Source of the DNA: Sphingomonadales bacterium
GTDB taxonomy: Bacteria; Pseudomonadota; Alphaproteobacteria; Sphingomonadales; Sphingomonadaceae
Direction: 5' to 3'
Assembly (NCBI GenBank): GCA_016707885.1
Contig: JADJGU010000001.1
Span: forward strand, 678,501-742,500
DNA length: 64,000 nucleotides
Part shown: in pieces, positions 1 to 9,344 of the stretch
Numbering within the stretch: the first letter of the stretch is position 1
Layout: every line of letters begins with the position of its first letter
The notes under the pieces: model-generated
The model's database searches: none
What the model saw: the letters and a program-made list of their open reading frames with translations, nothing else
Told to the model about the DNA's origin: nothing
Made by a program: the position numbers and the translations under genes

Positions 1-195
1 CCGCAAATGGCGCAGACCGTGTGCGACCGCGCGATCCAGGCGCATGGCGGCATGGGCGTTTCGGATGATACGCCGATCGCGCGCTTCTTCACGCTCAACC
101 GCTTCGTGCGCATCGCCGATGGCCCGGACGAGGTGCATATGAGCCAGCTCGGCAAGGCGAAAATTAAAGAATATGTCTCGATGAACGAACGTTGA
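1..195 (+). CDS. Acyl-CoA dehydrogenase, C-terminal end (partial)
   Basis: The reading frame is open from base 1 and stops at 193-195, so only the last 64 residues are visible. The text around AIQAHGGMGVSDDTPIARFF and the closing DGPDEVHMSQLGK are the typical last helices of flavin-dependent acyl-CoA dehydrogenases, where the QxHGGxG segment contacts FAD of the partner subunit. These enzymes introduce a trans-2 double bond into acyl-CoA thioesters. The next gene starts 13 bases downstream, so it is probably the first visible member of a catabolic operon. The substrate cannot be told from this fragment. Confidence 0.85.
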   Translation, partial: PQMAQTVCDRAIQAHGGMGVSDDTPIARFFTLNRFVRIADGPDEVHMSQLGKAKIKEYVSMNER

Positions 196-208
196 GGAGG
201 CGCACAAC

Positions 209-988
209 ATGACATCGCTTTTCGATCTGACCGGCAAGGTCGCGCTCGTCACCGGAGGCAATAACGGCATCGGCCTTGGCATGGCCGATGGCCTTGCCGC
301 TCATGGCGCAACCGTCGTCATCTGGGGCACGAATGGCGAACGCAATGCCGAGGCGGCGGAAAAGCTGCGCGTGCATGGCGGCGAAGTTCGTTCGGCACAA
401 ATTGATGTGTCGGACGAAGCCGCCGTCACCAAAGGCGTGGCCGACATCATCGCCGAATTCGGGCGGCTCGATCAGGCGATTGCCAATGCCGGCATTTCGA
501 TTTCGCGCAAAAGCCTGTTCGACATCAGCGTCGAGGATTTTCGCAAGATTGAGGAAGTGAACATCCACGGCGTGCTTTTCACCCTGCGTGAGGCAGCACG
601 GCACATGGTCGAACGGCATAAGGCGGGGGACGGCGGCGGCTCATTGGTTGCGATCTCCTCCACCTCGGCGATCCACGGCGCGGCACGTAACGAACATTAT
701 GCCGCGACCAAGGGCGCGGTCGTTGCGATGGCGCGGGCGATGGCGGTCGAGTTCGCCCGTTATGGCATCAGCGTGAACAGCGTGCTGCCTGGCTGGACCC
801 GTTCGGGTATGACGGCTGGCTTGCAGGAATGGGACAAGTTCAACGAAGCGGTGATCAGCCGCGTACCGACCGGCGACTGGCTCGATGGCTCCGATTTCGC
901 GGCCATCGCGGTCTATCTCGCCAGCCGGGGTTCGCGCAACCACACCGGCGACACCATCGTCATCGACGGGGGCTACACCATCTACTGA
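209..988 (+). CDS. SDR family NAD(P)-dependent oxidoreductase
   Basis: This is a classical short-chain dehydrogenase of 259 residues, the usual length for the family. It has the cofactor motif TGGNNGIG (residues 15-22), NAG (93-95), a catalytic serine near 150-152 and the YAATK active site (Tyr164, Lys168), followed by the PGW segment after the active site. It should oxidise a secondary alcohol or reduce a ketone with NAD(H) or NADP(H). A GAGGAGG-type ribosome site lies upstream of the ATG. It sits between an acyl-CoA dehydrogenase and an acyl-CoA ligase, which suggests a step in a CoA-dependent degradation pathway. The substrate is not recognisable. Confidence 0.9.
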   Translation: MTSLFDLTGKVALVTGGNNGIGLGMADGLAAHGATVVIWGTNGERNAEAAEKLRVHGGEVRSAQIDVSDEAAVTKGVADIIAEFGRLDQAIANAGISISRKSLFDISVEDFRKIEEVNIHGVLFTLREAARHMVERHKAGDGGGSLVAISSTSAIHGAARNEHYAATKGAVVAMARAMAVEFARYGISVNSVLPGWTRSGMTAGLQEWDKFNEAVISRVPTGDWLDGSDFAAIAVYLASRGSRNHTGDTIVIDGGYTIY

Positions 989-1008
989 GGTTCGCGAGGG
1001 AGAGAGCG

Positions 1009-2556
1009 ATGGGCAGGATCAAAAGCGGCGAGCGCACACTGACAACGGCAGAGTTTGACGAACGCGCGCGGCGAGCCGCAACGGTCATCCAAGGGCTGGA
1101 GGTGGAAAGCGGCGATGGCATCGCGCTCTACCTGCGCAACGACATCGCCTATTTCGAGGCAGCTTTCGGTGCGGGGATGCTGGGCGTCTACCCGTACCTG
1201 TTAACTGGCACTACATGCCGGATGAGGCCAATTACCTGCTGACTGACAGCGGTGTGAAGCTGCTTCTGATCCATGCCGATCTTTATGAACCGATCAAGCA
1301 AGCAATCCCGGCTGGCCTGCAGGTCATCATCGTCGAAACCCCGCCCGAAATCCGCGAAGCTTACGGACTAACCGAGACCCCTCAGCCTGAAGGGGCTGCC
1401 GCGCTGGCATGAACTGGTCAATGCGGCAGCCCCCTTTTCGGGCGAGGCCGAAATGGCGCCAAGCACCATCATTTACACATCGGGAACCACCGGTCGGCCC
1501 AAGGGTGTGCGCCGCGCGGCCTTCACGCCGGAACAGGCCGAGGCGGTCAACACGATGCTTGGCTGGTCTTATGGCTATACCGATGTGCTGGCCGGGAAGC
1601 GCGATCCGGCGACGATCACCACGGCGGTGATCGGGCCGGTCTATCACAGCGCCCCCAACGCTCATTCGTCCTTCTCGATCCGCGTCGGCGCCAATGTCGT
1701 CATCTGCCCGCGTTTTGATGCCGAGGCGCTGCTCGCTCTCATCGAAAAAGAACGCATCACGCACCTCAACATGGTGCCGATCATGTTCAACCGGTTGCTG
1801 CGTTTGCCCGAAGAGGTGAAGCGCAAATATGACCTGTCCAGCCTCGAATATGTCACCCATGCCGCCGCGCCCTGCCCGCCGCCGGTCAAGCGCGCGATGA
1901 TCGAATGGTGGGGGCCGGTGATCTGGGAATATTATGGCTCGACCGAGATGGGCAATGTCACCTGCCTGTCGTCGGAAGAATGGCTCGCGCATCCAGGTTC
2001 GGTCGGGCGGGTACAGCCCGGAGTGACTTTGCGCGTAGTCGATCCTGAGGGAAATGACGTGCAACCGGGAACAATTGGCGAAGTGATCGGAAAGGGCCGC
2101 CACGGCACCAATTTCACCTATCAGAACTCGCCCGAAAAGCGTGCTTCGATGGAGAAATACGGTCTGATTATGCCCGGCGACATGGGCTATTTCGACACTG
2201 ACGGCTTTCTCTATTTGTGCGACCGGATCAACGACATGATCATTTCCGGCGGTGCGAACATCTATCCTGCCGAAATCGAAGCGGAGTTGCACAAGCTTTC
2301 GGGCGTCGCCGACTGCGCGGTGTTCGGCATTCCTGACGAGGAGTTTGGCGAAAGCGTGATGGCGGTCGTGCAACAGATGCCGGGCGTGTCGCTGACCGCC
2401 GAAGGGCTGCAGGCCGAACTCAAAAAGGTGCTCACCGGATACAAGGTGCCTCGCCGGATCGATTTTGCCGACAGCCTGCCGCGCGAGGATTCGGGCAAGA
2501 TATTCAAGCGCAAGTTGCGCGAACCCTTTTGGGAAGGACGGGAGCGGAGGATATGA
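1009..2556 (+). CDS. AMP-dependent acyl-CoA synthetase/ligase (frameshifted in this sequence)
   Basis: The ANL-superfamily adenylation domain is complete if two single-base errors are repaired. ATG 1009 follows a GAGGGAGAGAG ribosome site. The frame is lost near 1194, where one G is missing in CCCG(G)TACC, and regained at 1391-1395, where GGGG stands for GGG. Between these points the conserved text (HYMPDEANYLLTDSGVK) continues in another frame. Downstream lie the phosphate loop YTSGTTGRPKG (about 1474), YGSTE, the hinge region GDMGYFDTDGFLYLCDR and the catalytic lysine in DSGKIFKRKLR. It activates a carboxylic acid to acyl-AMP and then acyl-CoA. As written, translation would stop at 1242. 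The stop overlaps the next ATG (ATGA). Because homologous text is conserved on both sides, error is more likely than decay. Confidence 0.85.
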
Positions 2557-3596
2557 ACGAAGCGATACTCGAACCGGATCTGCCGATCATCGATCCGCAT
2601 CATCATTTGTGGGACTGGCGTTCGCGCCTGCCCTTTCTGCCTGCCGAAATGTCGCACCCGTTCGAGGCGATCTTGCGCCAGTCGCCGCGCTACCTGCTCG
2701 ACGAGTTGCTCGCCGACACCGGCAGCGGGCATAATGTAGTCGGTACCGTCTATGTCCAATGCGGTGCCTTTTACCGCGCCGATGGGCCCGAAGCGATGCA
2801 GCCGGTGGGCGAGACCGAGTTCGTCAATGGTGTTGCTGCAATGGCCGCAAGCGGCGTCTACGGTGCGACCCGGGCGTGTGCCGGAATAGTCGGCCATGCG
2901 GACCTTGGTCTTGGTGATGCCGTGGCCGAAGTGCTCGACGCACATCTGGCAGCGGGTGGCGGCCGTTTCCGCGGCATCCGCCACATGATGGCGCATGATG
3001 ATGACCGCGCGGTGCTTGGTCCCCTTGCCCATGCCGCCCCCAATCTGTGCGCGTCACCGCAAGTCCGCTCGGCGCTGAAGCATTTTGCCCAGCGTAAGCT
3101 CTCGCTCGATATCTGGGTGGTCGAACCACAATTGCCCGAAGCCGTTGAACTGGCTCGTGTCTTCCCCGAAGTGCCGATGGTGATCGACCATGTCGGCACG
3201 CCGGTCGGGTTGGGCCGCTATGCAGGCAAACGCGACGAGCGTTTTGCCGGATGGAAAGCCAGCATGGCAAGCCTTGCTGAGCTGCCCAACGTCCATATGA
3301 AACTCGGCGGGCTCGGCATGCCCTTCCCCGGCTTTGAAGGCATGGGGCCGGATGTACGTCCGTCGTCCGAAGCGCTGGCCAAGGCGTGGAAACCTTATAT
3401 CGAAAGCTGCATCGAACTGTTCGGTGCGGACCGCTGCATGTTCGAGAGCAACTTCCCCGTCGACCGCTGGGGTGCCGACTATCCGACGCTATGGAACGCC
3501 TTCAAGCAGATCGCTGCGAGCGCTTCTGCAGACGAAAAGGCGCAACTATTTGCGGGCACAGCAGCCCGATTCTATCGACTGGAAGGATTGGCATGA
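2553..3596 (+). CDS. Amidohydrolase family protein (TIM-barrel hydrolase, COG3618-like)
   Basis: The N-terminal IIDPHHHLWDW motif and the later VIDHVGTP and CMFESNFPVDR segments are those of the amidohydrolase-2 family, metal-dependent TIM-barrel hydrolases or lactonases related to L-fuconolactonase and 2-pyrone-4,6-dicarboxylate lactonase. The chosen ATG gives 347 residues, overlaps the ligase stop as ATGA and has GGAGCGGAGG just upstream. It ends in another ATGA overlap with the alcohol dehydrogenase, so the three genes are translationally coupled. A role in hydrolysing a ring-opened or lactone intermediate is plausible but not shown. Confidence 0.85.
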   Translation: MNEAILEPDLPIIDPHHHLWDWRSRLPFLPAEMSHPFEAILRQSPRYLLDELLADTGSGHNVVGTVYVQCGAFYRADGPEAMQPVGETEFVNGVAAMAASGVYGATRACAGIVGHADLGLGDAVAEVLDAHLAAGGGRFRGIRHMMAHDDDRAVLGPLAHAAPNLCASPQVRSALKHFAQRKLSLDIWVVEPQLPEAVELARVFPEVPMVIDHVGTPVGLGRYAGKRDERFAGWKASMASLAELPNVHMKLGGLGMPFPGFEGMGPDVRPSSEALAKAWKPYIESCIELFGADRCMFESNFPVDRWGADYPTLWNAFKQIAASASADEKAQLFAGTAARFYRLEGLA

Positions 3597-4629
3597 AGGC
3601 CCTGCGCTATTTCGGCGAACGCGACATCCGGCATGATGACATGGCAGACCCGAAACTAGAATCCGATCGCGATGCCATCGTCCAGATGACCGCCTGCTCG
3701 ATCTGCGGCAGCGACCTTCATATCTATCACGGCCATGGCTTTTCCGAAGACACCGGTTTTTGCGTCGGCCATGAAGCCGTTGGCGAAGTCGTCGAAGTCG
3801 GACGTGCTGTGACGCGGGTGAAGGTTGGCGATAAGGTAATGATGCCCGCTGCCGTCGGCTGCGGCGCCTGCCGGTCATGCCTTTCCGGCGTGGTGAACAA
3901 TTGCGAGAACAATGCCAGCGGCTGTTACGGGCTGTCCGCCCGCCTTCAGGGCGTACAGGCCGAGGCCTTCCGCGTGCCTGCCGCCGACATGAACGCGGTA
4001 AAAATCCCTGACGGCATTAGCGAAGACCAAGCATTGATGATGACCGATGCGATGGCGACAGCCTGGTTCGGCGCGCGCAACGCCGATATCCGCCCGGGCA
4101 GCAGCGTGGGCGTGATCGGACTTGGGCCAATTGGCTTGATGACGGTCGAGGCCGCTTTCGTGATGGGCGCGCATGTCGTCTATGCCATCGATCCTATCCC
4201 CGAACGGCGGGCTCTGGCGGGGGCGGTCGGCGCGATTGCGCTGCATCCCGACGAAGCGATGGAGCGCATCAAGGAAGACACAAGGGGCGTCGGCTCGATT
4301 GCGTCGTCGAGGTGGTAGGCAGCGACGCAACCGTCGATTTCGCGCTACGCTGTGTAAGGGTTCGCGGGACGGTGTCGGTGATCGGCGTGCAGCAATCCCG
4401 CCGCTTCCCCTTCCCGCTTGAGCGCGCCTTTGCGGGCGGCCTAACCTTCCGCGTCGGCACCTGTTCGGTGCCCGAGGAATTGCCCGCACTATTTCCGCTG
4501 GTGCAATCGGGCCGCCTAAAGCCCGAACGCTATATCAGCCATCGCCTGCCATTGAGCCAAGGTGCCGATGCTTATGACATGTTTGACCGCCGCGAGGCGG
4601 GGGCATTGAAAATGGTGCTGGTTCCTTAA
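3593..4629 (+). CDS. Zinc-dependent alcohol dehydrogenase (frameshifted in this sequence)
   Basis: This is a medium-chain dehydrogenase with the N-terminal MKALRYFGERDIR, the catalytic zinc motif GHEAVGEVVEVG, structural-zinc cysteines CGACRSCLSGVVNNC and the Rossmann motif GLGPIG. One base is missing near 4296: the frame gives SIASSRW and stops at 4318, while the expected DCVVEVVGSDATVDFALRC continues one frame over to a stop at 4629. Repaired, the protein is about 345 residues, normal for the family. It resembles the FdhA-like threonine or formaldehyde dehydrogenase subgroup. It is coupled to the preceding hydrolase by ATGA and oxidises an alcohol or hydroxy compound with NAD(P). Confidence 0.85.
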
Positions 4630-4706
4630 CGCAAAAGCCGCATTCGGGTGTTGCGCACTACCGTTTCGCTGAATAAGGCCAAGGACAGAATAAGGAGTTA
4701 CCATCG

Positions 4707-5819
4707 ATGAAGACCCGCGCTGCTGTCGCCTTTGAAGCCAAGAAACCGCTCGAGATTGTCGAGCTTGATCTGGAAGGTCCGAAGGCGGGCGAAGTGCTGG
4801 TTGAAATCATGGCGACAGGAATCTGCCACACCGATGCCTATACGCTCGACGGTTTTGACAGCGAGGGCATTTTCCCGAGCGTGCTTGGTCATGAGGGTGC
4901 AGGTGTGGTGCGTGAGGTGGGGGCAGGCGTGACATCGGTCAAGCCGGGCGATCATGTCATCCCGCTTTACACCCCCGAATGCCGCCAGTGCAAAAGCTGC
5001 CTTTCGGGCAAGACCAATTTGTGCACCGCGATCCGCGCAACACAGGGCAAGGGTTTGATGCCCGATGGCACGACGCGCTTCAGCTATAAGGGCCAGCCGA
5101 TCTTCCATTATATGGGCTGCTCGACCTTCTCCAACTTCACCGTCCTTCCCGAAATTGCGGTTGCCAAAATCCGCGAAGACGCGCCTTTCCAGTCGAGCTG
5201 CTATATCGGCTGCGGCGTGACCACCGGCGTTGGTGCAGTGATCAACACCGCCAAGGTACAGGTGGGCGACAATGTCGTGGTCTTTGGCCTCGGCGGCATC
5301 GGGCTTAACGTTATCCAGGGCGCTCGCCTTGCCGGTGCCAACGCGATCATCGGTGTCGATATCAACCCCGACCGTGAAGAATGGGGCCGCAAGTTCGGGA
5401 TGACCGCCTTTCTCAACAGCAAAGGTATGAGTCGTGAGGATGTTGTCGCCAAGATCGTCGAGATGACCGATGGCGGGGCTGATTATACCTTCGACGCCAC
5501 CGGCAATACTGAGGTAATGCGCACCGCGCTCGAGGCCTGCCACCGCGGCTGGGGCACCTCGATCATCATCGGCGTGGCCGAAGCGGGCAAGGAAATCGCC
5601 ACCCGCCCGTTCCAGCTCGTCACCGGGCGCAACTGGCGCGGCACGGCTTTTGGCGGGGCAAAGGGACGCACGGACGTGCCGAAGATCGTCGACATGTATA
5701 TGCAGGGCAAGATCGAGATCGATCCGATGATCACCCATGTTATGGGCCTCGAAGAGATCAACACGGCATTCGACCTGATGCACGCTGGCAAAAGCATCCG
5801 CAGCGTCGTGGTCTATTGA
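4707..5819 (+). CDS. frmA: S-(hydroxymethyl)glutathione dehydrogenase / class III alcohol dehydrogenase
   Basis: The 370-residue protein is full length for the class III family. Catalytic zinc ligands are Cys40 (GICHTD) and His62-Glu63 (GHEGAGVV); structural zinc cysteines are 92, 95, 98 and 106 (ECRQCKSCLSGKTNLC). A GLGGIG nucleotide fold and the class III signature YIGCGVTTG are present. It oxidises the spontaneous adduct of formaldehyde and glutathione to S-formylglutathione using NAD+ in the cytoplasm, the first step of formaldehyde detoxification. A GGAG ribosome site precedes the ATG. An S-formylglutathione hydrolase, the usual partner, is not adjacent; a VOC protein follows instead. 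The name adhC is also used. Confidence 0.95.
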   Translation: MKTRAAVAFEAKKPLEIVELDLEGPKAGEVLVEIMATGICHTDAYTLDGFDSEGIFPSVLGHEGAGVVREVGAGVTSVKPGDHVIPLYTPECRQCKSCLSGKTNLCTAIRATQGKGLMPDGTTRFSYKGQPIFHYMGCSTFSNFTVLPEIAVAKIREDAPFQSSCYIGCGVTTGVGAVINTAKVQVGDNVVVFGLGGIGLNVIQGARLAGANAIIGVDINPDREEWGRKFGMTAFLNSKGMSREDVVAKIVEMTDGGADYTFDATGNTEVMRTALEACHRGWGTSIIIGVAEAGKEIATRPFQLVTGRNWRGTAFGGAKGRTDVPKIVDMYMQGKIEIDPMITHVMGLEEINTAFDLMHAGKSIRSVVVY

Positions 5820-5841
5820 GTTTCAACCAAGGAGAGAGACT

Positions 5842-6222
5842 ATGTTTAGCCATATCATGCTGGGGGCCAATGACCTCGGCGAAGCGAAGGCCTTTTACGA
5901 TGCCACACTAGGCGCGCTGGGCCATGGTGCTGGAACGCAAGACGACAAGGGCCGGGTATTCTGGTTCACGCCCACCGGCATTTTTTCGGTCAGCATCCCA
6001 ATCGATGGCAATCCGGCATCATGCGCCAATGGCGGTACGATCGGCTTCGCGGCCAAGTCGCCCGAAGAATGCGATGCCTGGCATGCCGCTGGCCTTGCGC
6101 ATGGTGGCACAGCAATCGAAGACCCGCCGGGCGTTCGTGACGGCGGTGCCATGAAGCTGTATCTCGCCTATCTGCGCGATCCGGCAGGCAACAAAGTCTG
6201 CGCCATGTACCGCATGCCCTGA
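5842..6222 (+). CDS. VOC family protein (glyoxalase/bleomycin resistance fold)
   Basis: This 126-residue protein begins MFSHIMLGANDLGEAKAFYDATLGALG and ends YLAYLRDPAGNKVCAMYR, the two ends of a vicinal-oxygen-chelate domain. Many such sphingomonad proteins are annotated only as VOC or glyoxalase-like. It sits 22 bases after the glutathione-dependent formaldehyde dehydrogenase behind an AAGGAGAGAG site, so it is probably co-transcribed and may handle a glutathione adduct. That link rests on position only. The substrate is unknown. Confidence 0.85.
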   Translation: MFSHIMLGANDLGEAKAFYDATLGALGHGAGTQDDKGRVFWFTPTGIFSVSIPIDGNPASCANGGTIGFAAKSPEECDAWHAAGLAHGGTAIEDPPGVRDGGAMKLYLAYLRDPAGNKVCAMYRMP

Positions 6223-6223
6223 A

Positions 6224-6736
6224 TTGGACGCGGAAACAAAGCTTTACAATAACTTGAAGCTCCTCGGCATTGCTTACGCAGTCGAGGAGCATCAAGCGGT
6301 ATTTACCGTCGATGAAAGCCGGGATGTGAACGCCAGACTGCCAGGCGCACATACCAAAAACCTGTTCTTAAAGGACAATGGCGGTCAATTCTGGCTGGTC
6401 ACTGTGCCCGGCGAAATTCGCGTCGATCTCAAATCACTCCCTGCAACTATAGGATCAAAACGCCTAAGCTTTGGAAAATCCGAAGACCTTTTGCGTCTGC
6501 TTGGCCTGACACCCGGGTCGGTGACACCTTTGGGCGCCATGAATGATATAGACGGTCAGGTACAAGTCGTGCTGGATCGCGAGCTGGCCGAGGCTGCAAC
6601 AGTCTGGGTGCATCCGCTGCGCAACACGGCATCGTTGGCATTGGCTGGAGGCGATCTGGTGAGGACACTAGCGGGGTGGAACCACGATCCGCAGATTGCC
6701 GACATTCCTCGCAGCACAGAATCTGAAGTGGCATGA
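6224..6736 (+). CDS. proX: Prolyl-tRNA editing protein ProX (YbaK/aminoacyl-tRNA deacylase domain)
   Basis: The 170-residue protein has the YbaK/ProRS-associated editing domain: EEHQAVFTVDES near the N-terminus, then THTKNLFLKD-like AHTKNLFLKD, the GSVTPLGAMND segment and WVHPLRNTASL. Stand-alone ProX-type enzymes hydrolyse mischarged tRNAPro (mainly Ala-tRNAPro). The only start giving the whole domain is TTG at 6224, one base after the VOC stop codon, with no clear ribosome site of its own, so translation is probably coupled. The gene ends in an ATGA overlap with the flavodoxin gene. Confidence 0.85.
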   Translation: MDAETKLYNNLKLLGIAYAVEEHQAVFTVDESRDVNARLPGAHTKNLFLKDNGGQFWLVTVPGEIRVDLKSLPATIGSKRLSFGKSEDLLRLLGLTPGSVTPLGAMNDIDGQVQVVLDRELAEAATVWVHPLRNTASLALAGGDLVRTLAGWNHDPQIADIPRSTESEVA

Positions 6737-7224
6737 AGCGGCTTACCATCATCTGGCACAGCATGACCGGCGGCTCTAAAGTATTGGCCGACGCGGCTGC
6801 GGCTGGATCTGCGAGCGCAGATGGCGTCGAAACCCTGATTTTGCATGCCGAAGACGCAAGCCCGCAGACTTTGCTCGACGCTGATGGCTACATCTTTGCT
6901 TTCCCCGAAAATCTCGCGGCAATCAGCGGGGTGATGAAGGCGTTTTTCGACCGCTGCTATTATCCCTGTCTTGGGCGTATCGAAGGGCGGCCCTATGCCC
7001 TGCTCGTTTGCGCAGGCTCTGATGGCAACAATGCCGTTCGGCAGGCCGAACGCATAGCTGCCGGCTGGCGATTAAAACGCATTGCCGATGGCCTGATCGT
7101 TTGCACCCACGCGCAAACGCCGGACGAGATACTGGCCCCCAAAATAATCAATCAGACCGAGCTTACCAAGGCCCGTGAATTGGGCGCAATCTTGGCGGAG
7201 GGCCTGGCGCTGGGAATATACTGA
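6733..7224 (+). CDS. Flavodoxin family protein (FMN-binding)
   Basis: The protein of 163 residues begins with the flavodoxin phosphate-loop pattern IIWHSMTGGSKVLA and contains the aromatic FMN-side segment AFPENLAAISGVMKAFFDRC, as in flavodoxin/NAD(P)H-dependent FMN reductases. It is likely a small electron carrier or quinone/FMN reductase in the cytoplasm. The ATG overlaps the ProX stop (ATGA). No partner redox enzyme is adjacent that would fix its role. Confidence 0.75.
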   Translation: MKRLTIIWHSMTGGSKVLADAAAAGSASADGVETLILHAEDASPQTLLDADGYIFAFPENLAAISGVMKAFFDRCYYPCLGRIEGRPYALLVCAGSDGNNAVRQAERIAAGWRLKRIADGLIVCTHAQTPDEILAPKIINQTELTKARELGAILAEGLALGIY

Positions 7225-7289
7225 CCTCTTGCGGCCGAAATCACCAGCGCCCCGAAAACTGAGTTGAGATCGGTGCCACAATCACCGCA

Positions 7290-7583
7290 TCAATCGGAAG
7301 CGAGAAGTACTTTCGAATTGGACGCATCGGTCGCTGCAAACGCGACGCGGCTGTCGCCGACATTGCCATTCACCTGCCCGTTTTTCACAGTGAGGCTAAA
7401 ATTCTGGCTGAAGCCAAACTTCTCGCTTTTACCGACGATCATACGCTGACCATCCTTTTCGATCACGCGATAGGTGTAGGTCACACCATCACGTTTGAAG
7501 GTGCGATAGTCTCCCGCTTGGGCAGAAGTGCCCAAAATCGCGAACATGGTAACAGCAGCGACAACAAAACGATTCTTAAGCAT
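7290..7583 (-). CDS. Small secreted protein of unknown function
   Basis: I do not recognise this family. The ATG at 7583 gives 97 residues beginning MLKNRFVVAAVTMFAILGTSAQAG, a clean Sec signal peptide with cleavage expected after AQA; an upstream in-frame ATG (7625) would spoil that signal, and GAAAGG lies in front of the chosen start. The mature part is about 75 residues, polar, with YRTFKRDGVTYTYRV and a QNFSLTVKNGQVNG segment that suggests a small beta structure. Its promoter lies between it and the unrelated genes on either side. Confidence 0.7.
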   Translation of the reverse strand: MLKNRFVVAAVTMFAILGTSAQAGDYRTFKRDGVTYTYRVIEKDGQRMIVGKSEKFGFSQNFSLTVKNGQVNGNVGDSRVAFAATDASNSKVLLASD

Positions 7584-7704
7584 GGCAGACGCCTTTCGTG
7601 GAGAGGATGCATTGTTTTTGTGCAACGCAACATAACTCCAGCCTTGCGGGCTACCAATTCAGTAATTTCACTGTAGTTTTGCAGTTTTTGCATCTGCGAA
7701 GGTA

Positions 7705-8676
7705 TTACCCCCGCCGATGCTCGCTCTTCACCCAGCGCACTGTGCCCGATGAAGCACGCATCACGACGCTTTCGGTGGTGATCTTGCCGTCGCGGGTACG
7801 CTTCACGCCTTCGAGCAGTGAACCGCTCGTCACGCCGGTTGCGGCGAAGATGCAGTCACCCTTGGCCAGTTCCTCAAGGTCGTAAATCTTGTCGAGATCC
7901 TCAATGCCCCATTTGCGGGCGCGCAGCCGTTCGTCATCGTTGCGGAACAACAGGCGGCCTTTGAATTGGCCACCAACGCAGCGCAGTGCAGCCGCTGCGA
8001 GCACACCTTCAGGCGCGCCACCCGAGCCCATGTAAAGATCGATGGTCGTGTCGGGGTCAGTTGTCGCAATCACACCTGCAACATCGCCATCAGGGATCAG
8101 CATGATGCCGCATCCAAGCGCGCGCAGTTCTGCAATAATTTTTTCATGCCGCGGGCGATCGAGCACGCAGACGATGATTTCTTCAGCCGGAACGCCCTTT
8201 TCCTTGGCAACGGCGAGGACATTTTCTGTCGGCGTCTTAGCCAGATCGATAATGCCGGGGGAGTAGCCAGGGCCGACCGCGAGCTTTTCCATATAGACAT
8301 CGGGCGCATTGAGGAGATTTCCTTCCTCGGCAACCGCCAGAACCGCCATAGCGTTCGGACCGGCCTTAGCCGTAATCGTGGTGCCTTCGAGCGGATCGAG
8401 CGCGATGTCGATTTTGGGACCTTTGCCCGGCGCATTGCCGACTTTCTCACCAATATAGAGCATCGGGGCTTCGTCGCGTTCACCTTCGCCGATTACGACA
8501 GTGCCGTCCATATACAGTTCGTTGAGCGCAGCTCGCATCGCTTCGACCGCAGCCGCATCCGCAGCCTTTTCGTCGCCGCGGCCGATCATGCCTGCAGCTG
8601 CCATGGCCGCCGCTTCGGTCACACGGACCATTTCAAGGACCAGGACGCGGTCCATGGTCTGGCTTTGCTCAGTCAT
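7705..8676 (-). CDS. glpX: Class II fructose-1,6-bisphosphatase
   Basis: The 323-residue GlpX-type phosphatase removes the 1-phosphate of fructose 1,6-bisphosphate in gluconeogenesis. It shows the metal-binding GEGERDEAPMLYIGE, the DPLEGTT signature of the lithium-sensitive phosphatase fold, and the GSGGAPEGVLAAAAL segment. Length is normal for the family. It reads from the minus strand and is separated from hom by two small plus-strand genes; in other sphingomonads, as I recall, hom and glpX lie close together. Confidence 0.95.
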   Translation of the reverse strand: MTEQSQTMDRVLVLEMVRVTEAAAMAAAGMIGRGDEKAADAAAVEAMRAALNELYMDGTVVIGEGERDEAPMLYIGEKVGNAPGKGPKIDIALDPLEGTTITAKAGPNAMAVLAVAEEGNLLNAPDVYMEKLAVGPGYSPGIIDLAKTPTENVLAVAKEKGVPAEEIIVCVLDRPRHEKIIAELRALGCGIMLIPDGDVAGVIATTDPDTTIDLYMGSGGAPEGVLAAAALRCVGGQFKGRLLFRNDDERLRARKWGIEDLDKIYDLEELAKGDCIFAATGVTSGSLLEGVKRTRDGKITTESVVMRASSGTVRWVKSEHRRG

Positions 8677-8814
8677 CCAAATTTGCTCCCTAACCGGATT
8701 TGGGGCGACGATTAGACAGGCATGGGCACAATGTCGAGCGTGCTAATATGCACTAGCCTCGCATAATGTTTGAAATAGCCCGAACGCTCGCCGATTGCGG
8801 GGGCGGAGGTACCG

Positions 8815-9294
8815 ATGACCTTATTTGCTTCGCTATTCTTATTTGCCGCGACCGCCGCACCGCAGTCAGGCGCCGGACTGCCGGTCGTAGATGAATCGGT
8901 CCGCGCGCGGCTTGATGATCGTGGGTTGAAATACACAATTGACGCCGATGGCGATTTCAAACTGACCTATGCTTATAAGAACGAAAGCCGTTCTCAACTG
9001 GTCTTTGTAAGGGGCAAGAGCGAGACCGTCAAAGGTCTGGTCATCCGCGAGATTTTTTCCCCAGCAGCACGGCTGGGCAAAGATGGAATCGGATCCGAGC
9101 AGGCGCTGCTATTGCTCAACAACAGCCAGCGGAACAAGCTTGGCAGTTGGGAGGTGCAACTCGACGCGCTGTATTTCGTCATCAAATTGCCGGATACTTT
9201 GTCGGCAGAGCAACTTGAGTCGGTAATTGATATCGCAGCAGAAACCGCCGACAATATGGAAAAGCAGATCAGCGGCAATCGCGACGAGCTTTAG
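8815..9294 (+). CDS. YbjN domain-containing secreted protein
   Basis: This 159-residue protein has a short signal peptide (MTLFASLFLFAATAAPQSGAG) and a body with DESVRARLDDRGLKYTIDADGDFKLTY, the start typical of YbjN (DUF1790) domains, which share the fold of type III secretion chaperones. The end, LSAELQESV-like LSAEQLESVIDIAAETAD, also fits. Exported YbjN proteins are common in sphingomonads, with no firm function. It lies between glpX and hom on the opposite strand to both. Confidence 0.65.
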   Translation: MTLFASLFLFAATAAPQSGAGLPVVDESVRARLDDRGLKYTIDADGDFKLTYAYKNESRSQLVFVRGKSETVKGLVIREIFSPAARLGKDGIGSEQALLLLNNSQRNKLGSWEVQLDALYFVIKLPDTLSAEQLESVIDIAAETADNMEKQISGNRDEL

Positions 9295-9344
9295 TCCGCC
9301 TGTTCATGACGCGTTACCTTTTCGGTTTCTAGTTTCGAACAAGG

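Noticed and set aside
164..619. A 151-residue minus-strand frame over the SDR gene
   Set aside because: It is the antisense shadow of a conserved SDR, with no ribosome site.
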